From Desulfobacter postgatei 2ac9 (lineage in GTDB: Bacteria > Desulfobacterota > Desulfobacteria > Desulfobacterales > Desulfobacteraceae), in assembly GCF_000233695.2 (NCBI RefSeq), contig NZ_CM001488.1:3161501-3225500 (forward strand): 64,000 nt of DNA, given 5' to 3'. The position numbers and the translations under genes are program-made. The notes under the pieces were generated by a model. The model was not told where the DNA came from. It searched no databases and worked only from the letters and a program-made list of their open reading frames with translations. Positions 1 through 8,078 of the stretch are shown piece after piece; the first letter of the stretch is position 1; each line of letters opens with the position of its first letter.

Positions 1-381
1 GAGATGATGGACCGAGCCCACAATATAGTCGGGATTAAATTCCCGGATCAAGGACCGTACAAGGGCCGGGCTTCCGGTGACGGTTTCGGTCTCAAATCCT
101 TTAAATATCAGGATATCTGACTTATATTTTTTTTTAAGCCGTTCCAGTTCAAAAAAGTATCTTGAAAACCGGTCCCCAAGATCCTTGACCGAAAAGCCTT
201 GCTCAAGTTCATCCGGGTAGATGAGTCGGTGTTCGGGCGGGGGCATGTGCTCGCTGATGCCCACTGCTTTAAATCCTTTGCTGATATAGGCTTTTATAAG
301 ATCTTCAAGGCTGTCCTGGGCATGGCAGCAGAACTGGCCTGAATGTCCGCCATGAAAGGATATGAGTTCAGAATTAATCAT
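1..381 (-). CDS. PHP-family histidinol-phosphatase (partial, 3' end outside window)
   Basis: The minus-strand frame opens at the ATG at 381 and runs off the left edge, giving the first 127 residues. The N-terminus carries a PHP metal-binding motif (HGGHSGQFC at residues 10-18), like the HxH motif followed by a cysteine-containing turn in HisJ/HisK-type phosphatases. A downstream ISEHMPPP motif corresponds to the conserved (S/T)EH of that family, and FKGFETE and VGSVHHL follow, also typical of it. The family hydrolyses histidinol phosphate in histidine biosynthesis, in the cytoplasm, using a trinuclear metal centre. It is transcribed divergently from the queuosine mannosyltransferase gene at 609. 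Other PHP phosphoesterases are possible because the C-terminal half is missing. Confidence 0.72.
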   Translation of the reverse strand, partial: MINSELISFHGGHSGQFCCHAQDSLEDLIKAYISKGFKAVGISEHMPPPEHRLIYPDELEQGFSVKDLGDRFSRYFFELERLKKKYKSDILIFKGFETETVTGSPALVRSLIREFNPDYIVGSVHHL

Positions 382-608
382 GGAGCGGACTTTATCACCA
401 AGCCGGGAGTAAAATCAAGATCGGGATTGTCTGGGTACAGGGCAATGGCATGTAACCTGGAATTGATTGTTGCAATTTTCGACAAGGGATGTTTAATCTC
501 TAATTATGTTGACAGCGAACTATCGTTTTGAATTAAAACAGATTCGACGTATAATTCAAAAAAAACAAAAATTTAATTTTTGTCCATCATTGTCTCTGGT
601 GAAATTTT

Positions 609-1733
609 TTGAAAATTTTATTTCTTGAGCCTTTTTACGGCGGGTCCCACAAGGTTGTGGCAGACGGTTTTGCGGCCTGTTCCCGCCATCAGGTGGATAT
701 TTTATCCCTTGCCCCCAGATTCTGGAAGTGGCGGATGCGAGGCAGTGCCCTGGCATTTATTCGGCAGATTAAAAATTTGACGGAGTATGATCTTGTTTTT
801 GCCACGGATATGGTGGATGTCACAGATTTTAAAGCCCTGGCAGGCCCACAATGCCCGCCCGTGGTCCTCTATTTCCATGAAAATCAACTCAGCTATCCCC
901 TGGAACCCGGTGAAAAAAGGGATTTTCATTTGGGGTTCACCAATATCATATCTGCCCTGTCTGCGGAAGGGGTGTTTTTTAATTCGCAATTCCACAGGGA
1001 TGATTTTTTCAGCGCTGCAAAAGCCCTGATTCGTAAAATGCCGGACCTTCGCCCAGGATGGATTCTGGATAAAATCCGGGGTAAAACCTGTGTACTGTAT
1101 CCGGGTATTGATTTTGACTCCAGGGGCTTTGTTACTTCGGAACGTCAGGAGAGCAGCCTTGACCGACCTCTGGTGATCTGGAATCACCGGTGGGAGTATG
1201 ATAAAAATCCAAAGGCCTTTTTCAACGTACTGGAAGGCCTTAAGCGTCGGGGTATTGTGTTTTACCTGGCAGTGATGGGTGAACAGTATGGCACTGTTCC
1301 CGAAGAGTTTAAAGGCATTGAGGAAAGGTTTGATGCCGAACTTCTTGTTTACGGGTACCAGGAACAGGTGGCGGATTACAGAAAATGGCTGGCCAAAGGC
1401 AGTGTTGTGATCAGTACCGCCATCCAGGAAAATTTCGGTATTTCAGTGATGGAGGCCGTGGCCCATGGATGCTTTCCGTTGCTGCCCAATCGTTTGTCAT
1501 ACCCCGAACTGATCCCCGAACATTTAAAATCCGATGTCATTTACCGGGATGATGCCGATCTGGAGGCCAGGCTGGAACATATCCTGGTGCAGCCCCAAGT
1601 CTATCAGGAGAGGGCCGCAGCTCTATCGGCCCATGCCGCAGGGTTTTCCTGGTCGCATATGGCGGAAAAATGGGATGAAGCATTATACCAGAGTTTTATA
1701 AAGAGCGCTGGATGGGTTTTCCCTGTCAGCTGA
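609..1733 (+). CDS. tRNA-queuosine alpha-mannosyltransferase-like protein (DUF3524 / GTDC1 family)
   Basis: This 374-residue protein aligns by eye along its whole length with animal GTDC1, now known as the tRNA-queuosine mannosyltransferase QTMAN. Shared features are the N-terminal EPFYGGSHK, the KWRMRGSAL segment near residue 40, FHENQLSYP at 89-97, WNHRWEYDKNP at 191-201, and the nucleotide-sugar-binding QENFGISVMEA near 280. The N-terminal third is DUF3524 and the rest is a GT-B type glycosyltransferase fold. In animals the enzyme mannosylates queuosine in tRNA-Asp. The bacterial substrate is inferred, not shown. The start is TTG at 609, because no ATG lies near the conserved N-terminus. 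It appears monocistronic, between the divergent PHP gene and clpB. Confidence 0.75.
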   Translation: MKILFLEPFYGGSHKVVADGFAACSRHQVDILSLAPRFWKWRMRGSALAFIRQIKNLTEYDLVFATDMVDVTDFKALAGPQCPPVVLYFHENQLSYPLEPGEKRDFHLGFTNIISALSAEGVFFNSQFHRDDFFSAAKALIRKMPDLRPGWILDKIRGKTCVLYPGIDFDSRGFVTSERQESSLDRPLVIWNHRWEYDKNPKAFFNVLEGLKRRGIVFYLAVMGEQYGTVPEEFKGIEERFDAELLVYGYQEQVADYRKWLAKGSVVISTAIQENFGISVMEAVAHGCFPLLPNRLSYPELIPEHLKSDVIYRDDADLEARLEHILVQPQVYQERAAALSAHAAGFSWSHMAEKWDEALYQSFIKSAGWVFPVS

Positions 1734-1893
1734 ATAATGAAATTTGAGATCTTTTAACAGAAATAAAGTCTTCGGCCATTTTTTATCTGAAAGGATAAAG
1801 TTTATTTGAGACAGGTATTGACGGCGATGAACCAGGTATTACTTTTATGCCATAATGAATAAAAAGTAATGTAAATAGAATTGGAGATATATT

Positions 1894-4503
1894 ATGAATT
1901 TTGAAAAATTGACGGTAAAATCCCAGGAGCTGTTTCAGCACGCCCACACCCTTGCGGTTGAAAAGGGACAGCAGGCCATTGAGCCCATCCATTTTTTAGG
2001 GGCCATGCTGGCCGATGACCAGGGTATTGCTGTCTCCATATTTAATAAAATAGGCGTCAATCCCCGTGCTGCCGTACAGCTTGTCTCTTCAGCCCTGGAT
2101 AATATGGTCAAGGTATCCGGGGGAAAGCCCTATCTGTCGGAACCCGGGCGGAAAATGCTGGATCTGGCCTTTAAGGAATCTGCAAAGATGAAGGACCAGT
2201 ATGTCAGCCTTGAGCATATTCTGATCAGTCTGACCCAGGGTAAGGACAAGGCCGGCGAAATTCTTTCGGGTTTAGGCGTTACAAGGGACGTGATTCTGTC
2301 CGTGCTCAAGGATATCCGGGGAAACCAGCGGGTGACCGACCAGAATCCAGAAGACAAATACCAGTCGTTGGAAAAATTCGGGAAAGACCTGACAGATTTG
2401 GCCCGCCAGGGAAAACTGGACCCGGTTATCGGCCGGGATGAGGAGGTCAGGCGTATTGTTCAGGTCTTGTCCCGGCGCCGGAAAAACAATCCTGTGCTTA
2501 TTGGCGAACCGGGTGTCGGCAAAACCGCTATTGTGGAAGGGTTGGCCCAGCGGATTGTGGAAGGCGACGTGTCCGAAACATTGAAAGACCGGCGGGTCAT
2601 TGCCCTTGATATGGGGGCGCTGCTGGCCGGGGCCAAATTCAGGGGCGAATTTGAAGATCGTCTCAAAGCGGTATTAAAAGAGGTTGAGGCTGCCGAGGGC
2701 GAAATCGTTCTTTTCATCGACGAATTGCATACGGTGGTGGGGGCAGGTGCTGCCGAAGGGGCTGTGGATGCCTCCAATATGCTTAAACCTGCCCTGGCCC
2801 GGGGCAGTCTGCGCTGTGTGGGTGCCACTACCCTGGACGAGTATAGAAAATATATTGAAAAAGATGCTGCCCTGGAGAGGCGTTTCCAGCCGGTTCTTGT
2901 CAGAGAACCCACCGTGGAAGATACCATCTCCATCCTCAGGGGATTAAAGGAAAAATATGAGGTGCATCACGGCATCCGGATCAAGGATTCAGCCTTGGTC
3001 GCAGCCGCCACCCTTTCCCATCGGTACATTGCTGACCGGTTTTTGCCGGACAAGGCAATTGACCTGATTGATGAGTGCGCATCCAGGCTTCGTATTGAAA
3101 TTGACTCCATGCCCCGGGCCATTGACGAGATTCAGCGGCGGCTGACCCAGGCGGCCATTGAGCGCCAGGCCCTGATCAAGGAGAAGGACAAGGCCTCCAG
3201 GGAGCGTCTTGAACACCTTGAAAAGAACATTGCCGCCATGGAAGAGGAGATAAGGCCCCTGAAGCTGCACTGGGATAATGAGAAATCCATTATCCGGGAG
3301 ATCTCGGCCATGCGGGAGGATATTGACCGCTTCCAGACCGAGGCCCAGCTTGCCGAGCGTGCCGGCGACTTTGCAAAGGTGGCCCAGATCAGATACGGCA
3401 ACATTGCAGATCTCAACAGAAAAATTGAGGAGAAAAAACAGAGTCTTGACACCCTGCAGCAGACCTGCAAGATGCTTAAAGAAGACGTGGAAGAGGCTGA
3501 CGTGGCCGAGGTGGTCTCCACCTGGACCGGCATCCCCGTATCCAAGATGCTCCAGGGTGAGCAGGAAAAACTGATCACCATGGAATCCCATATTTCCAAA
3601 CGGGTCATCGGCCAGGAAAACGCCATTGATGCGGTCTCCAATGCCGTGCGAAGAGCCAGGTCCGGCTTGCAGCCTGAAGACCGGCCCATCGGTACCTTTA
3701 TCTTCATGGGGCCCACGGGTGTGGGGAAAACCGAGCTTGCCAAGGCCCTGGCCGAGTTCATGTTTGATTCCAGGGATGCCATGGTGCGGCTGGATATGTC
3801 CGAGTACATGGAAAAGCACAGTGTGGCGCGTCTCATCGGTGCCCCTCCCGGATATGTGGGATATGACGAGGGCGGATACCTGACCGAGGCGGTGCGGCGC
3901 AGACCCTATAGTGTGATCCTGTTCGACGAGATTGAAAAGGCCCACCCGGACGTGTTCAACATCCTGCTCCAGGCCCTGGATGACGGCCGGATGACCGACG
4001 GCCATGGCCGAACCGTGGATTTCAGGAACACCATCATTATCATGACATCCAATATCGGATCCAGGATTCTGCTTGAGGCGGGGAAGAGTGGTTTTTCCGA
4101 GGAGGTGGAACAGGCCGTGCAGCAGGCCCTTAAAGCCGCATTCAGGCCTGAGTTTTTAAACCGGATTGATGAGATCATCACCTTCCATGCCCTGGAACGC
4201 GAACATCTCATGGATATTGCCGCCATCCAGATTGCCGCCCTCAACAGGCGCCTGGCTGCAAGGAATCTGGCGGTTTATCTGGACGATGACGCCATGACCT
4301 TCCTGGCGCAGAAGGGCTACGACCCCGGGTTTGGTGCCCGTCCGCTCAAACGTGTGATCCAGCAGGAAATTGAAAACCCGCTCTCCATGGCATTGCTTAA
4401 AGGGGAGTATCTGGAAGGCGAGACCGTACACTTCCGCTTTGACAGAGAAAAAAACCGGCTTGTTCCCGGTCATGGCCCCAAGAGTCTCAACGCTATGGGA
4501 TAA
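1894..4503 (+). CDS. clpB: ATP-dependent disaggregase chaperone ClpB
   Basis: This is a full-length 869-residue Hsp100 chaperone that extracts polypeptides from aggregates together with DnaK in the cytoplasm. The order is the double Clp N-terminal repeat (about 1-145), first AAA+ domain with Walker A GEPGVGKT at 204-211, coiled-coil middle domain (about 405-525) that defines ClpB rather than ClpA, second AAA+ domain with GPTGVGKT at 606-613, and the C-terminal D2-small domain. Start is the ATG at 1894 behind a GGAG-type ribosome site (ttggagat). I did not find a convincing sigma32 promoter or CIRCE element in the 160 bases upstream. A strong hairpin follows the stop. All key motifs look intact. 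Confidence 0.97.
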   Translation: MNFEKLTVKSQELFQHAHTLAVEKGQQAIEPIHFLGAMLADDQGIAVSIFNKIGVNPRAAVQLVSSALDNMVKVSGGKPYLSEPGRKMLDLAFKESAKMKDQYVSLEHILISLTQGKDKAGEILSGLGVTRDVILSVLKDIRGNQRVTDQNPEDKYQSLEKFGKDLTDLARQGKLDPVIGRDEEVRRIVQVLSRRRKNNPVLIGEPGVGKTAIVEGLAQRIVEGDVSETLKDRRVIALDMGALLAGAKFRGEFEDRLKAVLKEVEAAEGEIVLFIDELHTVVGAGAAEGAVDASNMLKPALARGSLRCVGATTLDEYRKYIEKDAALERRFQPVLVREPTVEDTISILRGLKEKYEVHHGIRIKDSALVAAATLSHRYIADRFLPDKAIDLIDECASRLRIEIDSMPRAIDEIQRRLTQAAIERQALIKEKDKASRERLEHLEKNIAAMEEEIRPLKLHWDNEKSIIREISAMREDIDRFQTEAQLAERAGDFAKVAQIRYGNIADLNRKIEEKKQSLDTLQQTCKMLKEDVEEADVAEVVSTWTGIPVSKMLQGEQEKLITMESHISKRVIGQENAIDAVSNAVRRARSGLQPEDRPIGTFIFMGPTGVGKTELAKALAEFMFDSRDAMVRLDMSEYMEKHSVARLIGAPPGYVGYDEGGYLTEAVRRRPYSVILFDEIEKAHPDVFNILLQALDDGRMTDGHGRTVDFRNTIIIMTSNIGSRILLEAGKSGFSEEVEQAVQQALKAAFRPEFLNRIDEIITFHALEREHLMDIAAIQIAALNRRLAARNLAVYLDDDAMTFLAQKGYDPGFGARPLKRVIQQEIENPLSMALLKGEYLEGETVHFRFDREKNRLVPGHGPKSLNAMG

Positions 4504-4525
4504 TCGGGCTTGTGGGAAAAAGAGA

Positions 4526-4577
4526 AACAATCCCCCGGGCCTGCATCTAAAATCTTTGCAGGTTCCGGGGGATTGTT
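4526..4577 (+). terminator. Rho-independent terminator after clpB
   Basis: A 13-bp perfect stem (AACAATCCCCCGG paired with CCGGGGGATTGTT) lies 22 bases after the clpB stop and ends in TTTTC. It sits between convergent clpB and the sigma54 regulator, so it may serve both. Confidence 0.85.
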
Positions 4578-4606
4578 TTCTATTATAGTATTACATGCCC
4601 CAAAAG

Positions 4607-5992
4607 TTAGAACGTGTCTGAAAAGGATTTAATCTCAGGATGCTCACCTAAAAAGCGGTACAGGGTTGCCCTGCCCACGCCCAGCACACGGGCAGCCTTG
4701 GATTTGTTGCCGCCGGTTTTGACCAGGGCGGCTTGGACATTTTCCTGATTGAGCTTGCCGCGGGTAAATTGCGCACCAGACTCTGAGGGCTCATTTGATA
4801 AGAGAGGCCGCATGGGTTGTCTGTTGGATGCAACAAATGGAAGATCCGTGGGCAAAATAACGTTGCCCCGGGCCCGGACCACGGAAAACTGGATCACATT
4901 TTTTAATTCCCTGACATTTCCGGGCCAGTGGTAGTCCATCATCTCCCGAATGGTGTCAGGGGCGAGTTTCGGTACGGACTTTTTAGTTTCTTTTTCCGCC
5001 TCCCGCAGGAAATGTTCGGCTAAAAGCGGGATATCATTCTTTCTTTCCCGCAGGGGCGGCAGGTGGATGGGAATGACGTTGAGCCGGTAATAAAGGTCTT
5101 CCCTGAACCGCCCGGCCCGGACCTCTTCTGCCAGATCTTTGTTGGTGGCTGAAATGATTCTCACATCCACGCTGATATTTTTTTCTCCACCTACTTTTTC
5201 AAATGATCCCTCCTGGAGGAACCGTAGAAGTTTTACCTGGGTTTTCAAGGGCAGTTCCGCCACTTCATCCAGGAACAGGCTCCCTTTATGGGCGAGTTCA
5301 AACCGGCCTTGACGTTCCTTGACCGCCCCTGAGAATGCGCCTTTAACATGGCCGAACAGCTCGCTTTCCACAATACCTTCGGGGATGGCCCCGCAGTTGA
5401 CCGGAACGAAACTGCCGTTGCCGTAGGACGAGATATCATGAATAGCATAGGCCACCCGTTCTTTGCCGGTGCCGGTTTCGCCGGATACGTGAACCGGGTA
5501 GTTATACAACGCCACATCCCGGATCTGCCGGAAAATGTCCTGCATGCCTTTGTCCTTGCCGATGATGCCCGCAAAATTGGAAAGGTCTTCGGCTTTCAGG
5601 GACAGACGTATGGAATCGGTCATATCCCGGAAAGAGGCCACAACTCCCTGGATTTCCCCTTCATGGTCCGGGATGCAGTAAACGGTCATTTCCAGATGAC
5701 GGGTCTCCCCTGTTTTTGTGACTATGGTAACCGGATACTCCTTGGTTCCGGCGGAAAGTTTCGGGGAATCATTGCAAAAAGAGCATTTGGAACCGCAGAA
5801 CGGGGCCTGGAACACATCGTGACAGTCTTTCCCCAGGACCTCTTTTTTACTATATCCGGTAATTTTTTCCGCTTCTTTATTAAAAACAGTGATGATACGC
5901 TCCGTGGTATGTGCCATGACACCAAGTTTGAGATTGTCCACCACGAGGTTGAGATTATGCAGGTCCAGCAGAGAATGTGTAAACTTTTCCAT
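4607..5992 (-). CDS. PAS-domain sigma54-dependent transcriptional activator (Fis-type HTH)
   Basis: This 461-residue regulator has an N-terminal PAS domain (about 15-125), a sigma54-interaction AAA+ domain (about 143-365) and a C-terminal Fis-type helix-turn-helix (about 415-455). Walker A is GETGTGKE at 171-178 and Walker B is LFLDE at 239-243. The sigma54-contacting loop reads GAFSGA (218-223) instead of the canonical GAFTGA, a conservative Thr-to-Ser change. There is no receiver domain, so control is probably through the PAS domain. That domain has a cysteine cluster (C57, C66, C70, C73) that could hold a redox or metal sensor (inference). Targets are unknown. It is convergent with clpB and separated from the ferredoxin operon by a hairpin. 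Confidence 0.9.
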   Translation of the reverse strand: MEKFTHSLLDLHNLNLVVDNLKLGVMAHTTERIITVFNKEAEKITGYSKKEVLGKDCHDVFQAPFCGSKCSFCNDSPKLSAGTKEYPVTIVTKTGETRHLEMTVYCIPDHEGEIQGVVASFRDMTDSIRLSLKAEDLSNFAGIIGKDKGMQDIFRQIRDVALYNYPVHVSGETGTGKERVAYAIHDISSYGNGSFVPVNCGAIPEGIVESELFGHVKGAFSGAVKERQGRFELAHKGSLFLDEVAELPLKTQVKLLRFLQEGSFEKVGGEKNISVDVRIISATNKDLAEEVRAGRFREDLYYRLNVIPIHLPPLRERKNDIPLLAEHFLREAEKETKKSVPKLAPDTIREMMDYHWPGNVRELKNVIQFSVVRARGNVILPTDLPFVASNRQPMRPLLSNEPSESGAQFTRGKLNQENVQAALVKTGGNKSKAARVLGVGRATLYRFLGEHPEIKSFSDTF

Positions 5993-6144
5993 TTTTGATT
6001 TCCAGGCAACGCGCTTTTAGTAATCGATACCAGGCTGTTCTTGAAACGGTCTTTTAAATGGCACATTTGTGTATCATGCGCAATGTTTTTTTGCATCTGT
6101 AAAAAGAAAAAATGGGCGCTACCGAATGAATATCCCAACGGCAA

Positions 6145-6185
6145 GGGACTCGGAAAAAATATATCATCTGTTTTTTCCAAGTCCC
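6145..6185. repeat. Long inverted repeat, likely terminator of the ferredoxin operon
   Basis: Arms of 15 bases (6145-6159 and 6171-6185) pair with one mismatch around an 11-base loop. Each arm has A or T runs at its inner end. It lies just downstream of the ferredoxin stop on the minus strand. The left arm with its preceding A matches a 16-base stretch at 17614-17629, so it may also be a dispersed element. Confidence 0.55.
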
Positions 6186-6214
6186 TGGGGCTGACGGGGA
6201 ACTTTTTTAGGGAA

Positions 6215-6415
6215 TTATTCCCAGGAAATACAGTCTTGGGGGCAGTTTTTCACAGCTTCAAGAATATCTTCGTCATCCTCATAGCTGTCAAGGGGTAGTA
6301 CATCCACATAACCTGCATCAATCATTTTAAAAGCGTGGGGCGCCAGATCAATACAGACCTCGCACTGGTTGCAGCAGCCAAGATCAATTACCGGTTTTTT
6401 TTGTATTTTCATCAA
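6215..6415 (-). CDS. Single-cluster [4Fe-4S] ferredoxin
   Basis: This 66-residue acidic protein carries one cluster-binding set: CCNQCEVC near residues 14-21 and NCPQDC near 57-62. The third to fourth ligand spacing is typical of monocluster bacterial ferredoxins. It should act as a cytoplasmic one-electron carrier, but no partner enzyme is encoded beside it. Its ATG overlaps the stop of the upstream 76-residue gene by four bases (ATGA), so the two are translationally coupled. A hairpin (6145-6185) closes the unit. Confidence 0.88.
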   Translation of the reverse strand: MMKIQKKPVIDLGCCNQCEVCIDLAPHAFKMIDAGYVDVLPLDSYEDDEDILEAVKNCPQDCISWE

Positions 6416-6642
6416 ATTATCCCTTTGTCAATGGATTCAAGCCACCAGCCTTTTAGAATATGGGCCTGTTTCTCTTTTTCTGCAAGATCAAGAATCTTGT
6501 ACCCTGTATCCAGCAAAATTCCATAAAGTATACCGCAGTGGGGGTCTTCATGGTGTTCATATCCGGTCTGTGCCAGTTCTATCATTTCATGGGCCAGTTC
6601 AATGGTGCGTTCGATGTTTATGTCACATTTTTTTTTCAGCAT
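6412..6642 (-). CDS. Small conserved-looking protein coupled to ferredoxin
   Basis: I do not recognise this 76-residue protein. It appears all-helical, with HEMIELAQTGYEHHEDPHC near the middle holding a His/Glu/Asp-rich stretch followed by a cysteine, and a Trp-Trp pair near the C-terminus. There is no signal peptide or membrane segment. The stop overlaps the ferredoxin start by four bases and the HEAT-like gene lies 48 bases upstream on the same strand, so a three-gene operon is likely. The His-rich stretch could bind a metal, but that is only a guess. Confidence 0.7.
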   Translation of the reverse strand: MLKKKCDINIERTIELAHEMIELAQTGYEHHEDPHCGILYGILLDTGYKILDLAEKEKQAHILKGWWLESIDKGII

Positions 6643-6690
6643 GGCGAATTCTCTTTAATCGTTTCACACCAGGGTAAATAAAATTGGTAA

Positions 6691-7389
6691 TTATTCATTG
6701 CCTGCCACAACCTGTTCCGGGGTGCAGGCATGGACGATATCCGATATCCGGGTAGCCGTAAAATCCCACCCTGTGTAAATATCAATGGTTGTTTTGTCTG
6801 CCTGGATAAAATCGGGCACAAGCATATATTCGAAAACACGGGCATTGGCCAGTGCCCTTAGGGCATATCCACGCTTTATCGGATCTGTAGAGGCGAGATG
6901 TGCCTGGAGCTGTTCCCTGGCGATATCGGTTATATTTTGGGGTGCTGTCCCAAGATATGTGCCAATTCCCCACAAAACCCCGCGCTGGAGCATTTCATGT
7001 TCTATATGGTTGCCTTTGTCATCCAGATAGGAAAAAAGGATGCATTTAAATTCCCGGGCCAGGGGCGGACTTTTGCTTAAAATTTCTCCCATGGCCTCGG
7101 GGGACCCCCAGCCGATGCCGCCGGATTCATCGTTCAAATTCCACATGATTCGTCTCATAACTATTCTGGCTTTTTCCATGGAATTATCGGCAATCCTTGC
7201 GGCAAGCTCCCCCATGGCGGTTACGCTGCGGAACTTAATCAGTTCCTCCTTGTTGTAAAAATAAGAGAACAAATGTCCGATGAGCTGGGCATCCGGAATC
7301 TGGGCCAGCCTTTTTAGGGCCTGGGTGCGATTGCCAAGGGCAAGAATTTGTCCTACCTGCTTTTTTGTTTTTCTGCCGTATGGTTTCAT
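6691..7389 (-). CDS. HEAT-like repeat protein of the DVU0298 type
   Basis: This 232-residue protein resembles a conserved family of sulfate reducers named after Desulfovibrio DVU0298 (recognised from memory, not searched). It is predicted all-alpha with HEAT/PBS-lyase-like repeats, for example the segments around FRSVTAMGELAARI and KRGYALRALANAR. A central WNLNDESGGIGWGSPEAMG block is strongly suggestive of the family. No catalytic motif, signal or membrane segment is visible. It heads the probable operon with the 76-residue protein and the ferredoxin. Start is the ATG at 7389. The molecular role is unknown. Confidence 0.75.
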   Translation of the reverse strand: MKPYGRKTKKQVGQILALGNRTQALKRLAQIPDAQLIGHLFSYFYNKEELIKFRSVTAMGELAARIADNSMEKARIVMRRIMWNLNDESGGIGWGSPEAMGEILSKSPPLAREFKCILFSYLDDKGNHIEHEMLQRGVLWGIGTYLGTAPQNITDIAREQLQAHLASTDPIKRGYALRALANARVFEYMLVPDFIQADKTTIDIYTGWDFTATRISDIVHACTPEQVVAGNE

Positions 7390-7730
7390 GGCTGTTCTCT
7401 TTCTAATATTTATTGATGTTGGCCGCCTTTGAAATTATCCTATGGGGTTCTTAACTTAAATTAAACAGCACAAATTATGCCAGGTCTCTTTATGCAGGGC
7501 TTTTGAACTTTATTCCATCGTTGAATCCCATCAAACGACTTACTGATGCGTCTTTCAAGGGGTTTGAAAAAAAGATGTCCGATGTCGTGATTTGTTTGTC
7601 TCAATATTTGGCACACAAATGTGTCTCGATACAGGTGAGGGTTGCTTTCAGGGCGGGTAACAGGTATAGGAAAAGATGTGGTGCGACTCCCGAATTGAGG
7701 CTTATACGATTAATTTTCAGGATAAAAGAT
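7390..7730. other. Intergenic region, no gene seen
   Basis: This stretch separates the divergent DVU0298-like operon and the transglutaminase remnant. An open frame across 7503-7730 continues into the remnant but has no recognisable protein sequence. I saw no convincing promoter or RNA structure. Confidence 0.4.
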
Positions 7731-8069
7731 ATGAATATTGACCCGTTTTCCTTGTATTGTACACCGACGTTTTTTATTAATTCGGATCATGAAAAGATTA
7801 TTGCATTTTCAGCCCGGCATGCAGGATCGTCGGATAACCCCGTAAAAAAGGCTGTAAGCATTTTCTACGCTGTCAGGGATCAGATCCGGTATGACCCCTA
7901 TAAGATTCCGAATCACCAAGAGGGCTTTAAGGCAAGCCGGGTTCTGGCCGAAGGCAAGGGATTCTGCGTGTCAAAGGCTGTGCTTTTAGCCGCCTGTCTC
8001 AGGTATTTTGAATCGGGTGGGGTTTCAGGCGATTTCAATGCTGAGGTAAAAGAACTGCATCCTAAATAA
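7731..8069 (+). pseudogene. Truncated transglutaminase-like cysteine protein remnant
   Basis: From the ATG at 7731 the first ~80 residues match the N-terminal half of bacterial transglutaminase-like domain proteins, including the motif around the catalytic cysteine (VLAEGKGFCVSKAVLLAA). After LLAACLRYF the family would continue with a GIPAR-like strand and then the catalytic His and Asp, but here it switches to an unrelated tail and stops at 112 residues. Fragments of the expected sequence can be glimpsed in other frames just after 8010, which suggests several small indels. The protein lacks two thirds of its catalytic triad and is almost certainly inactive. Confidence 0.6.
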
Positions 8070-8078
8070 ATAGAGTAA

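Noticed and set aside
1818-1856. Possible clpB promoter (TTGACG with TACTTT or CATAAT)
   Set aside because: Spacing and -10 match are poor for either pairing, and no heat-shock element is evident, so no feature was called.
2989-4005. Open minus-strand frame of 338 codons inside clpB
   Set aside because: It is the antisense shadow of ClpB codon bias. No start signal or protein family is visible.
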